From contig JAEXXY010000466.1 in the NCBI GenBank assembly GCA_023451855.1, positions 1-26,251 of the forward strand: a stretch of 26,251 nucleotides of DNA, in the 5' to 3' direction. This stretch comes from Actinomycetes bacterium (lineage in GTDB: Bacteria > Actinomycetota > Actinomycetes > Actinomycetales > Dermatophilaceae). Shown here piece by piece: positions 15,355 through 22,505 of this stretch. Position 1 is the first letter of the stretch; each line of letters starts with the position of its first letter. The notes under the pieces are model-generated. The model was not told the DNA's origin. It did not search any database and was given only the letters and a program-made list of their open reading frames with translations. Position numbers and translations under genes: made by a program.

Positions 15355-17258
15355 CAAACCGTCTTAACCGTGATGCCGCGAGACTTGGCGTTCGCCACGA
15401 GGTTTGCCTTCAGCGCGTCCTGGCCGGCGAGATCATCCTCAAGAAAGACAACGACGTTGGGCTTCGGGTCCAAATCGAAGACCTTCTCGGCAGTAGCGAC
15501 GTCGATACCTTCGCCGGCGACGACAGCCACCTGGCCTGAGAGCTGCGCCGAAACCTTGCCGAGCTCGTGCTCCACCCACTCGTAGTCGAGCGGGACGCCC
15601 TCCTTCAGCAGGATCTCCGCCGCTACTGCGTACGGGTTGTCAACGCCCTCTCGAAGGGTCGATGAGCTAAGTATCAACTCTCCGTCATTAGGAGCAGAAT
15701 CGTGAAAGGAGCTTTCGGTGAGGCGATAGACGCGGAGCCCAGTGTCGGCAGCGCCCTTCACATGGGCCCGCACCGCGGCGATTCGCTTGTAGGTGATCTC
15801 GGCGACCGTCTCGAAGCCAGCCTTGCGCGCGGCCGACTCAGGACCCGTCGGCTCGGGGATGTTCACCAGCAAGTATCGGCGGGAGCCCCCGTCCTCAGCG
15901 TTCTGTAGGGCGACGCCGTGAGCCGTTGAACCAGAGCCGGCGAAGAAGTCCATCACGAGGTCGTCAGCGGCAGTGAACACGGACACGAGGTACTGGATGA
16001 GGCGCTCCGGTTTGGGGAAGTCGAAGACCACGCCCCACTCCCTCGCCATGCGAGAACTCGAGGCCTTGGTGGTGCCGAGGTTGCGGAGCACTGTCAACAC
16101 GTGCCCTTGGGCCTCGCTTCGTTTCTTGTACCCGTAGATCGCCCCAGTCGGCGTGATGGCGAACCAGGTCGACTTCCCCTCCGCGTCCCCGATCGGTACG
16201 AAGCCATTCGAAATGAATAGCTCCAGGAGACGTTTCGAACTCCATCCGCTGAAAACCCGCGCTGGCGTTGACAGCACGCCACCTTCGACCTTGATTGGGT
16301 CGAGGACGTGGGGCCATGTGTTGGTGCGTGGCACCACCTCAAATTTGGCACTGGACGCGGGAAAACCGGCGGGAAGAAGCACCTCACTTGGCGGATTAGC
16401 GGGACCGTTCTTGGTGATTGAGTTCTCAATCTGATCGTTGAAAAGTTTGCTATCTTCACCGATGTTTGGGTCAATGACCTTTGGTCGCTCGACTTGCTCG
16501 ATGTCGCGTGCAAACGCGACGATGTATTCGTGGTTGACCTTCAAGGCGCTTTGCTGCTCGATGTTGCCGTCATTGTTCCAAACGAAGGTGGCTAGGTGGT
16601 TCTCAGGTCCGAAGACCTCGCGAAGTAGGTGCACCAGGCTGGGCATCTCGACGTCGTTGATCGACACAAGAAGTACGCCGCCCGGAGTGAGGAGGTTACG
16701 GGCCAGCACGAGGCGAGGGAGCATCATCGACAGCCATTTGCTGTGTAGTCGCCCGCTTGCGGCATCGTTGCTGGCCGACCTTCGTCTGCCGCTTGCGTCG
16801 ACCTGTCCTGACCACTCGAGGTAGCGGCGTGTGGTGTCGCTGAAGTCATCCGTATAAACGAAGTCGCGCCCCGTGTTATATGGCGGATCGATGTAGATGA
16901 GTTTGACCCTGTCGTTGTACGCCTTCTGGAGGAGTTTTAGCACCTCCAGGTTGTCGCCCTCGATGAAGACGTTCCTTGCGTTGTCGAAGTCGTTGGATTG
17001 GTCGAGGTCAGGCACCAGGGTCGCGCGACTTGGCGTGAGCAAGCAACGGAGGGCCTCTGACTTCCCCGCCCATTGGAGGCCGTAGCGCTCGCGCTCGTCC
17101 GCAACCTGTGCGACGGCCATGTCCAACAGCTCGCCAAGCTTCGTAGCATCGAGGACGCCGTCGGCGAGGACGCCAGGAAAAAGCCGTGCGAGCGCAGCCC
17201 GGTTCTCAGCGGCCACGTCAGGCGTCTCCAGATCGACCTTGGCTGGCTCGTCAGTCAT
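15354..17258 (-). CDS. mod: type III restriction-modification N6-adenine methyltransferase, Mod subunit
   Basis: A 634-residue protein, start ATG 17258, with GGGGA shortly before it. The catalytic motif DPPY (124-127, in LIYIDPPYNTG) comes before the AdoMet-binding motif DFFAGSGSTAHG (437-448). This is the beta-class order expected for Mod proteins. The ~300 residues between them hold the target-recognition region that sets the sequence specificity of both modification and cutting; the recognised site cannot be predicted. It modifies one strand of an asymmetric site and forms the Mod2Res1-2 complex with the protein encoded immediately downstream. The reading frame continues upstream to 18056, but that part is antisense to the helicase-nuclease gene and is rejected. 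No simple-sequence repeats typical of phase-variable mod genes are seen. Confidence 0.93.
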   Translation of the reverse strand: MTDEPAKVDLETPDVAAENRAALARLFPGVLADGVLDATKLGELLDMAVAQVADERERYGLQWAGKSEALRCLLTPSRATLVPDLDQSNDFDNARNVFIEGDNLEVLKLLQKAYNDRVKLIYIDPPYNTGRDFVYTDDFSDTTRRYLEWSGQVDASGRRRSASNDAASGRLHSKWLSMMLPRLVLARNLLTPGGVLLVSINDVEMPSLVHLLREVFGPENHLATFVWNNDGNIEQQSALKVNHEYIVAFARDIEQVERPKVIDPNIGEDSKLFNDQIENSITKNGPANPPSEVLLPAGFPASSAKFEVVPRTNTWPHVLDPIKVEGGVLSTPARVFSGWSSKRLLELFISNGFVPIGDAEGKSTWFAITPTGAIYGYKKRSEAQGHVLTVLRNLGTTKASSSRMAREWGVVFDFPKPERLIQYLVSVFTAADDLVMDFFAGSGSTAHGVALQNAEDGGSRRYLLVNIPEPTGPESAARKAGFETVAEITYKRIAAVRAHVKGAADTGLRVYRLTESSFHDSAPNDGELILSSSTLREGVDNPYAVAAEILLKEGVPLDYEWVEHELGKVSAQLSGQVAVVAGEGIDVATAEKVFDLDPKPNVVVFLEDDLAGQDALKANLVANAKSRGITVKTV

Positions 17259-17287
17259 GCGTCCCCACTCTCGTTCGTCGTGCACGG

Positions 17288-17350
17288 CAAGGCTATCGGT
17301 GGAGACTCGCACATAGCGGGCGAACCCGGACGCCTCCTCCCATAGCCTTG
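17288..17350. promoter_or_regulatory. divergent promoter pair with mirrored -10 boxes
   Basis: CAAGGCTAT at 17288-17296 and ATAGCCTTG at 17342-17350 are exact inverted copies. Each contains TAGCCT, a good actinobacterial -10 (TAnnnT), pointing outwards to mod (minus) and to the helicase-nuclease (plus). For the helicase the -10 at 17343-17348 is followed by six bases and then the ATG, so its mRNA is probably leaderless. For mod it leaves about 25 bases of leader. No convincing -35 is seen on either side. Confidence 0.55.
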
Positions 17351-17354
17351 AGCC

Positions 17355-20105
17355 ATGACCGTACCTGCCACCAACACGATCCCGGTCCTCGAAGGCGAGG
17401 CGGCGGCTGCGGTCGCTCACCGGGGTGGGCACGTGCAGATCATCGCGGCCGCAGGCTCGGGCAAGACCGAGGTCGTCTCCCAGCGCGTGGCCTCGCTCCT
17501 CAAGGACGGCGAGCAGCCGGAGTCGATCGTGGCCTTCACGTTCACCGAGAAAGCAGCCGAGGAGTTGAAGGAGCGTATCCGAGAGCGGTCGGTTGCCCTC
17601 CTCGGACCGTCCGCAACGGACAAACTCGGGCACCTCTACGTCGGGACCATCCACGGTTACTGCTTCCGCCTCCTCCAAACGTACGTGCCGCGGTTCGAGA
17701 CCTACACACCGCTCGACCCGAACCAACTGACCAATCTGCTGTATCGCGAGGCCTACCGTCTCGGGCTGCGCCAGTTCGACCGGCACAATCGAGTCTTCTC
17801 TGGCATCGAGTTGTTCCAGCAGTCCGTCGATGTCGTGGAGAACGAGTATATGGCTCTCGATGCCATCCCGGACGGTACCTTCAAAGACGCGGTGGTCAAG
17901 TACTACGCGATGCTCGACAACTACCGTTTCATGTCGTTTGGCACCCAGATTGTCGAGGCCGTTCGCGCGCTCGAAATCCCTCTTGTGCATGCGGCGGTGA
18001 CGGCCCACCTGAAGCACCTGATCGTCGATGAGTATCAGGACGTGAACCCTGCTCAAGAGCGACTTATTGAGCTACTGGCGAAGCCCAATGGATCCGCCGA
18101 CGTGGTTGTGGTCGGTGACGACGATCAGGCGATCTACCAGTGGCGTGGCTCGCACGTAGCGAACATTGTCGCCTTCGCTACTCGCTACCCCAACGTGTCG
18201 AAGTTCGAGCTGCTGGCGAACCGGCGGTCGCGACCGGACATCGTCGCGCTCGCCAATGAGTTCGCGAAGTCTATTCCTGGACGCATCGACAAGGAGATGA
18301 CCGCAGTCCGACCGTCCGACGGGCCCTCGGTTTCCATCGCAATCGGTCACCTGATGGAGCAGGACGAGGCCGACTCGATCGCGCTCGACATCGAGGCACT
18401 TCACAAGGACGGCGTCCGCTACCGAGATATCGCCATCCTCGTGCGCGGCAAGACGGCGTACACGCGAATCCTGGATGCCCTCGCGCTCTCGAATATCCCC
18501 GTGCAGCCGGGTGGGCGCACTGGCCTGTTCGAGCAGCCCGAGGCGGAGGTCTTTGGGGCGACGTTCGCCTGGATCTCGAATATCGACTGGAGCGTTAGCA
18601 AGTGGAAGAGCCGAGCGGCTGTCAATTTGAGCGGACTCCTCGACCGTTATGTAGCCGTCTTCGGTCTAGATGACGCCGGGCGGCAGGCCCTGAGCGCACA
18701 CCTGCAAACGTGGAAGTCCAAGCGTGACGACGAGAACTGGACACCGAGTCTCGTGGGGGAGTTCTACAGGCTGACCGACCTCCTCGGCATCCGCAACTGG
18801 GACCTCGCAGACGAGATGCAGCGCAACCGACTTGGCACCATCGCACGCTTCACAGCGGTGATGGCTGACTACGAATCAGTGACACGGCGCTCGCGGCGAG
18901 ATGCGGACAATGCGGGGGAGCAGGTCGGAGGTGCTGTCGGAGGCGAGTGGTTCTACAAGAACTTCGCACTAATCCTGACGAACTACGCGACCGGCAGTTA
19001 CGACGACTTCGACGGCGAGAACGACATACTCGGCGATGGAGTCGCCCTCGGGACCATCCACGGCGCAAAGGGGCTCGAATGGCCCGTCGTCTTCTTGCCA
19101 TCCCTGAAGGAAGGCCGATTCCCTTCAGACAAGTCTGGGTCGCTGAAGAACTGGCTGATCCCTCGCACCCTGTTCGACGCCGCGCGCTACGAAGGATCAG
19201 ACGCGGAGGAACGCCGTCTCTTCTACGTCGCCCTCACCCGAGCCCGTGACTGGGTAGGTCTCTCCTCGCACCAGCGCGTCAACACCCAGTCGCGGCAACC
19301 ATCGCCCTACATCCTCGAAGCGCAGGCGATCGCTGTTAGTGGCAGCTTGCCGACCAATGCGGAGCCTCGGGGCGAAGCCCCAACCAGTATCACCGTGTCG
19401 TACAGCGAGCTTGATGCCTACATGGAGTGCCCGCGGAGCTACCTGCTCCGCAACGAACTGGGCTTCATGCCTCCAGTACAGTCCGAGATCGGCTATGGCA
19501 ACGCCGTCCACCACGTCCTGCGCACCATCTCCGAGCACGTCAAGGCGACGGGAGCTGTGCCTGACTCGGCAGCGATTGATGCGCTGATGGACTCGGAGTT
19601 CTTCCTGCCCTTCGCCAATAAGCCGGCCCATAAGGAGATGCGGGAGAAGGCCAGGAAGCTCATCCAGACCTACGTCACCGACAACACGGCCGAGCTGCAA
19701 CGGACGTGGGCTACAGAGCGCCCCTTCGAGCTGTACCTCGATGGCGTCGTCGTCAGCGGGCGCGCGGATGTCGTCTTCGACGAACATGACGGGGTGGCTG
19801 CCAACCTCTCCATCGTCGACTACAAGACGGCCCTTGGCGAAGAACTCAAACCGTTGCAGTTGCAGATCTACACCGACGCCGGCCGCCGCGAGGGCCTCAC
19901 CGTTGGTGCCGCTTTCATTCAAGACCTCAGCGCCACCGTCCGGCACGAGGTCAGCATTGCCGTCGCCGAGATAGCCTCGGCCGAGGCGCAGGTGGCGATA
20001 GCGGCCCAAGGTCTCAAGGACCGCGACTTCACCCCTAAGCCAGAGAAGTCGAAGTGCTCGTTCTGCGACGTGAGGACTGTCTGCGGCGCGGCAGTAACCA
20101 AGTGA
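17355..20105 (+). CDS. UvrD-like helicase fused to a PD-(D/E)XK nuclease
   Basis: A 916-residue superfamily 1 helicase-nuclease. Helicase motifs: Walker A AAGSGKT (32-38), TFTEKAAEEL (Ia, ~62-71), DEYQD (225-229), GDDDQAIYQWRGS (254-266), GTIHGAKGLEW (566-576) and VALTRAR (625-631). The C-terminal RecB-type nuclease has His719 (AVHHVL), Asp805 (SGRADVVF) and DYK (822-824). Cys692 with Cys901, Cys904 and Cys910 (CSFCDVRTVC) is arranged like the Fe-S cluster ligands of AddB and Cas4. The protein should unwind DNA from ends and degrade it. The size and single nuclease domain differ from a RecB of RecBCD. No Shine-Dalgarno is present; the ATG is probably the 5' end of the mRNA. It sits between two modification genes, so it may clear DNA ends made by Res, but this partnership is inferred. 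Confidence 0.9.
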   Translation: MTVPATNTIPVLEGEAAAAVAHRGGHVQIIAAAGSGKTEVVSQRVASLLKDGEQPESIVAFTFTEKAAEELKERIRERSVALLGPSATDKLGHLYVGTIHGYCFRLLQTYVPRFETYTPLDPNQLTNLLYREAYRLGLRQFDRHNRVFSGIELFQQSVDVVENEYMALDAIPDGTFKDAVVKYYAMLDNYRFMSFGTQIVEAVRALEIPLVHAAVTAHLKHLIVDEYQDVNPAQERLIELLAKPNGSADVVVVGDDDQAIYQWRGSHVANIVAFATRYPNVSKFELLANRRSRPDIVALANEFAKSIPGRIDKEMTAVRPSDGPSVSIAIGHLMEQDEADSIALDIEALHKDGVRYRDIAILVRGKTAYTRILDALALSNIPVQPGGRTGLFEQPEAEVFGATFAWISNIDWSVSKWKSRAAVNLSGLLDRYVAVFGLDDAGRQALSAHLQTWKSKRDDENWTPSLVGEFYRLTDLLGIRNWDLADEMQRNRLGTIARFTAVMADYESVTRRSRRDADNAGEQVGGAVGGEWFYKNFALILTNYATGSYDDFDGENDILGDGVALGTIHGAKGLEWPVVFLPSLKEGRFPSDKSGSLKNWLIPRTLFDAARYEGSDAEERRLFYVALTRARDWVGLSSHQRVNTQSRQPSPYILEAQAIAVSGSLPTNAEPRGEAPTSITVSYSELDAYMECPRSYLLRNELGFMPPVQSEIGYGNAVHHVLRTISEHVKATGAVPDSAAIDALMDSEFFLPFANKPAHKEMREKARKLIQTYVTDNTAELQRTWATERPFELYLDGVVVSGRADVVFDEHDGVAANLSIVDYKTALGEELKPLQLQIYTDAGRREGLTVGAAFIQDLSATVRHEVSIAVAEIASAEAQVAIAAQGLKDRDFTPKPEKSKCSFCDVRTVCGAAVTK

Positions 20106-20150
20106 CCGGCATGGCTGTGGGCCGCTCACGGATCTGTCGGACGGGTTCCC

Positions 20151-20156
20151 TAGACT
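20151..20156 (+). promoter_or_regulatory. candidate -10 box of the adenine methylase gene
   Basis: TAGACT fits TAnnnT and would start transcription near 20163, leaving a ~31-base leader with the site GAAGGAAG before the GTG. No good -35 is visible. The adjoining palindrome overlaps this box. Confidence 0.4.
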
Positions 20157-20170
20157 GTACGGGTACAGTC
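20153..20170. promoter_or_regulatory. operator-like palindrome on the adenine methylase promoter
   Basis: GACTGTAC-GG-GTACAGTC has perfect 8-base arms and a 2-base centre. It overlaps the candidate -10 and start point of the methylase gene, the classic location for a repressor. It contains two GTAC sequences, so adenine methylation of the site itself is conceivable. No small HTH controller gene is present in the island, so the binding protein is unknown. Confidence 0.6.
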
Positions 20171-20193
20171 CAAGCTGACCGAAGGAAGCCCCC

Positions 20194-21078
20194 GTGGTTG
20201 ACGTTATTGCCCGGCGTGGCTCCCACTCTAGCCCGCTGCGTTATCCGGGCGGCAAGGCAACGCTTGCCGGTTTCTTCGAGACCACGATCAATGCACTAAG
20301 CCTCGACAGGCCGACATACATCGAGCCATACGCCGGAGGAGCCGGTGCTGGCATCGAACTCCTGCTAAGAGGGGTCGTCGGCACGGTCGTCATCAACGAC
20401 CTGGACCCCGCCATCCACGCTTGCTGGAAGGCGATGGTCAAGGAAACGGATGCATTCCTCGGCCGACTGGAGAGCGCTCCGCTGACCATCGACGAGTGGA
20501 AAAAGCAGCGCGAGGTCTACCGCCGGCGCCACGATGCTGACACGGACCCGTTGGCTCTTGGCTTCGCCACCTTCTACCTCAATCGCACCAGTCGATCCGG
20601 GGTGCTCGGAGCCGGGGTGATTGGCGGCTACGCGCAGGCGGGCACCTACAAGATCGACGCCAGGTTCGACAAGAACGTTCTCCGCGGGCGCATCGAGAAG
20701 ATCGCCGAACTCAGCGGAAGAATCCGCGTCACCAAGCAAGATGGAGCGGCGCGCCTTCGCGAGTATCTCCCCAAGGACAACGTCTTCGCATACGTCGATC
20801 CGCCGTACGTGGAGAAGGGTAGCTCGCTCTACATGAGCGCCTTCAACGAGGATGATCACCGGTCGCTCGCGAAGGTACTGAACGGCTTCGCGAACACCAA
20901 CTGGGTGCTGACATACGACGTCGCCGACCTCATCAAGAGCCTCTATAAAGCTCGAGATGTTTCCGAGTTCCGGTTGTTGTACTCCGCGCACCTGCGGGGA
21001 GCCAAGGAAGAGCTCAGGCGCGCATCGGCCAAGGAGCTGATCGTCCTGTCAAACCCCGTATCCGACGCGCTCACCTAA
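20194..21078 (+). CDS. Dam-type (alpha class) DNA N6-adenine methylase
   Basis: A 294-residue methylase starting at GTG 20194, with GAAGGAAG just upstream. Motif order is that of Dam/DpnM/MboII-A proteins. RYPGGK (16-21) and EPYAGGAGAG (44-53) bind AdoMet. FYLNRTSRSG (127-136) is the conserved Dam-family segment. DPPY (202-205) is the catalytic motif and YDVADL (~241) follows. It transfers a methyl group to adenine N6; the target site cannot be read from the sequence. It lies 88 bases after the helicase-nuclease on the same strand, with its own likely promoter. It could protect host DNA from a second nuclease activity in the island (for example HerA-NurA), or be an orphan. It ends 3 bases from the convergent nurA stop. 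Confidence 0.92.
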   Translation: MVDVIARRGSHSSPLRYPGGKATLAGFFETTINALSLDRPTYIEPYAGGAGAGIELLLRGVVGTVVINDLDPAIHACWKAMVKETDAFLGRLESAPLTIDEWKKQREVYRRRHDADTDPLALGFATFYLNRTSRSGVLGAGVIGGYAQAGTYKIDARFDKNVLRGRIEKIAELSGRIRVTKQDGAARLREYLPKDNVFAYVDPPYVEKGSSLYMSAFNEDDHRSLAKVLNGFANTNWVLTYDVADLIKSLYKARDVSEFRLLYSAHLRGAKEELRRASAKELIVLSNPVSDALT

Positions 21079-21104
21079 GGGTCAGCGCGACCCTACGAAG
21101 GGTC
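21078..21104. terminator. bidirectional terminator with alternative hairpins
   Basis: AGGGTC (21078-21083), GACCCT (21089-21094) and AGGGTC (21099-21104) follow each other, so the middle block can pair with either neighbour (5- or 4-base loop). The structure covers the stop codons of both convergent genes (methylase and nurA). It probably ends transcription from both sides; there is no T-run. Confidence 0.45.
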
Positions 21105-22503
21105 CGGTCTGTCGAATCTGGCTGCGGGTGGGAAGCCCCAGCGACTGCTGGACGAGCGCCCGCAGTACGGACTGGCCGACGCCGAGTGGCAGCGACGCGG
21201 CCGAGTGAGCGAGTGCCACTGGAATAACCGCGTTCTCGTACAGCCGTGTCTGCACATGGTCGAGCACTTCGCAGACGGGACGGAGCGTAGGGTAACTCGT
21301 CCAGAGCTCCCCGTCGGGGTCCCCATAGGGTGTCACGCCCGGCTTCGGAGGGACGGTAAACACCAGGATGCCGCCGCTCCGGGTGCGGTAGATGAAGCGA
21401 CGGCCATAGAACTCGTCTGACCCGTACGGATTGTTGGCGGGCCGTCCCGTGATCCGGTTGATGTACTCGGTGGTCGGCAGCATGACGTGTCCCGGCTCAA
21501 TCAGATGCGAAATGAGTTGAGCGTGTTCGACGAAGGTGCCGGACTTCTCGACGCCGACGACAAGTGGCGAAGCAGGAAGATTGTTGGCGGCGCAGAGTTT
21601 CGCGAACTCGGCGAGGTAGTCCTGAAAGCGCCGCTTTAGAGGGGCGACGGTGCCATGCAGGCCCAAGGGGCCGTCTGTGATGAACAGCGTCTTGCCTAGG
21701 ACGTTGTAACTGTGCGGGTCCTCGAACAGTAACTGCATATAGCCGAGCGACGTCAAGCGCTCGGCGACCAGCATCATGCGGGTCAACGAGCTGCGGTTCG
21801 ATCCCTCAGGCATGTACTCCTCTTCAGTGCGGAGCACGTCACCGAGATAGACCTTCTGCCCACACTCGGGGCAGTCGGTCCCGCCTCTGGGGATGTCGAT
21901 CTGCCCGCCGGAAAGCTGTGTGTCCTTCGCACCGCACGACGGGCAGCGCCGAAGAGGTGCGGTGGCCGCGGGGGCACCAGGTGAGCCGTGGAGCACCAGG
22001 AGCATGTCGGCGAGCGTCTGGTCTGAGGCCGGGTCGAACTTCGTCTCGTGGAGGAATCGGTCCAACTCCTGCCGCCACGTGTCGACTCCCGTGGACCCCG
22101 GAATCACGAGCCCGGAGCCGGGCAACGCGCGGTCGAACGCCGCGTGCTTGTGCGACTCGCGCAGCAGATGCGGGTCGACGAAGTCGCCCTCGCCGGCCCT
22201 GTGCAATTTCTCGAGGTCGATGAAGGAAGCGGCGACGCGAACGTAGCCGACCTTGATGGTCGGGTGCTCTCGCGTCGCTTCCACCTCGGAGTCGGAACCG
22301 TCGACCGTGATGGCGAACCGAACGGCGTCCGAGATTCCAGGGTTGTCAAGATCCTCGACGGCACGACACAGCAACGTCACGCGGTTCTCGTCCGCCGGTG
22401 TTGCTTGCGCTACTTCCCACCGGGAGAAAGCGTCATGGACGGCTTGGCTGTTCACGACCGGGACGTGGCCCAGCCGGGAAGCGCGCTCAGATGGGTAAGG
22501 CAT
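21082..22503 (-). CDS. nurA: NurA-domain nuclease with inserted Cys4 zinc-ribbon-like motif
   Basis: A 473-residue protein whose ATG lies 2 bases after the herA stop. NurA features are visible: FAITVDGS (Asp68) near the N-terminus, TLFITDGPLGLHG (Asp277), VVGVEKSG (~316-322), and a C-terminal RFIYRTRSGGILVFTVPP plus LPLGVGQSVLRALVQQSL region. These fit an RNase H-like DNA-end nuclease that partners HerA. Between residues 187 and 214 it carries CPSC and CPEC, a zinc-ribbon or rubredoxin-like knuckle pair not typical of archaeal NurA. At 473 residues it is longer than the usual ~300-400. The Cys4 module may touch DNA or HerA. Assignment rests on motifs and on the neighbouring HerA; an unrelated DNA-processing protein cannot be fully excluded. 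It converges on the adenine methylase gene with a 3-base gap. Confidence 0.75.
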   Translation of the reverse strand: MPYPSERASRLGHVPVVNSQAVHDAFSRWEVAQATPADENRVTLLCRAVEDLDNPGISDAVRFAITVDGSDSEVEATREHPTIKVGYVRVAASFIDLEKLHRAGEGDFVDPHLLRESHKHAAFDRALPGSGLVIPGSTGVDTWRQELDRFLHETKFDPASDQTLADMLLVLHGSPGAPAATAPLRRCPSCGAKDTQLSGGQIDIPRGGTDCPECGQKVYLGDVLRTEEEYMPEGSNRSSLTRMMLVAERLTSLGYMQLLFEDPHSYNVLGKTLFITDGPLGLHGTVAPLKRRFQDYLAEFAKLCAANNLPASPLVVGVEKSGTFVEHAQLISHLIEPGHVMLPTTEYINRITGRPANNPYGSDEFYGRRFIYRTRSGGILVFTVPPKPGVTPYGDPDGELWTSYPTLRPVCEVLDHVQTRLYENAVIPVALAHSAASLPLGVGQSVLRALVQQSLGLPTRSQIRQTGPFVGSR

Positions 22504-22505
22504 GC

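Noticed and set aside
15355..15357. TTG as start of Res
   Set aside because: The ATG at 15354 forms a TGATG junction with the mod stop and adds no loss of domain; the TTG would add only one residue.
17259..18056. Upstream extension of the Mod frame by 266 codons
   Set aside because: It is antisense to the helicase motifs of the UvrD-like gene and unlike any Mod N-terminus.
20692..20700. Dam-type methylase as a housekeeping Dam mismatch-repair gene
   Set aside because: Actinobacteria lack the MutHLS-Dam pathway and the gene sits within a lower-GC island with other DNA-targeting genes.
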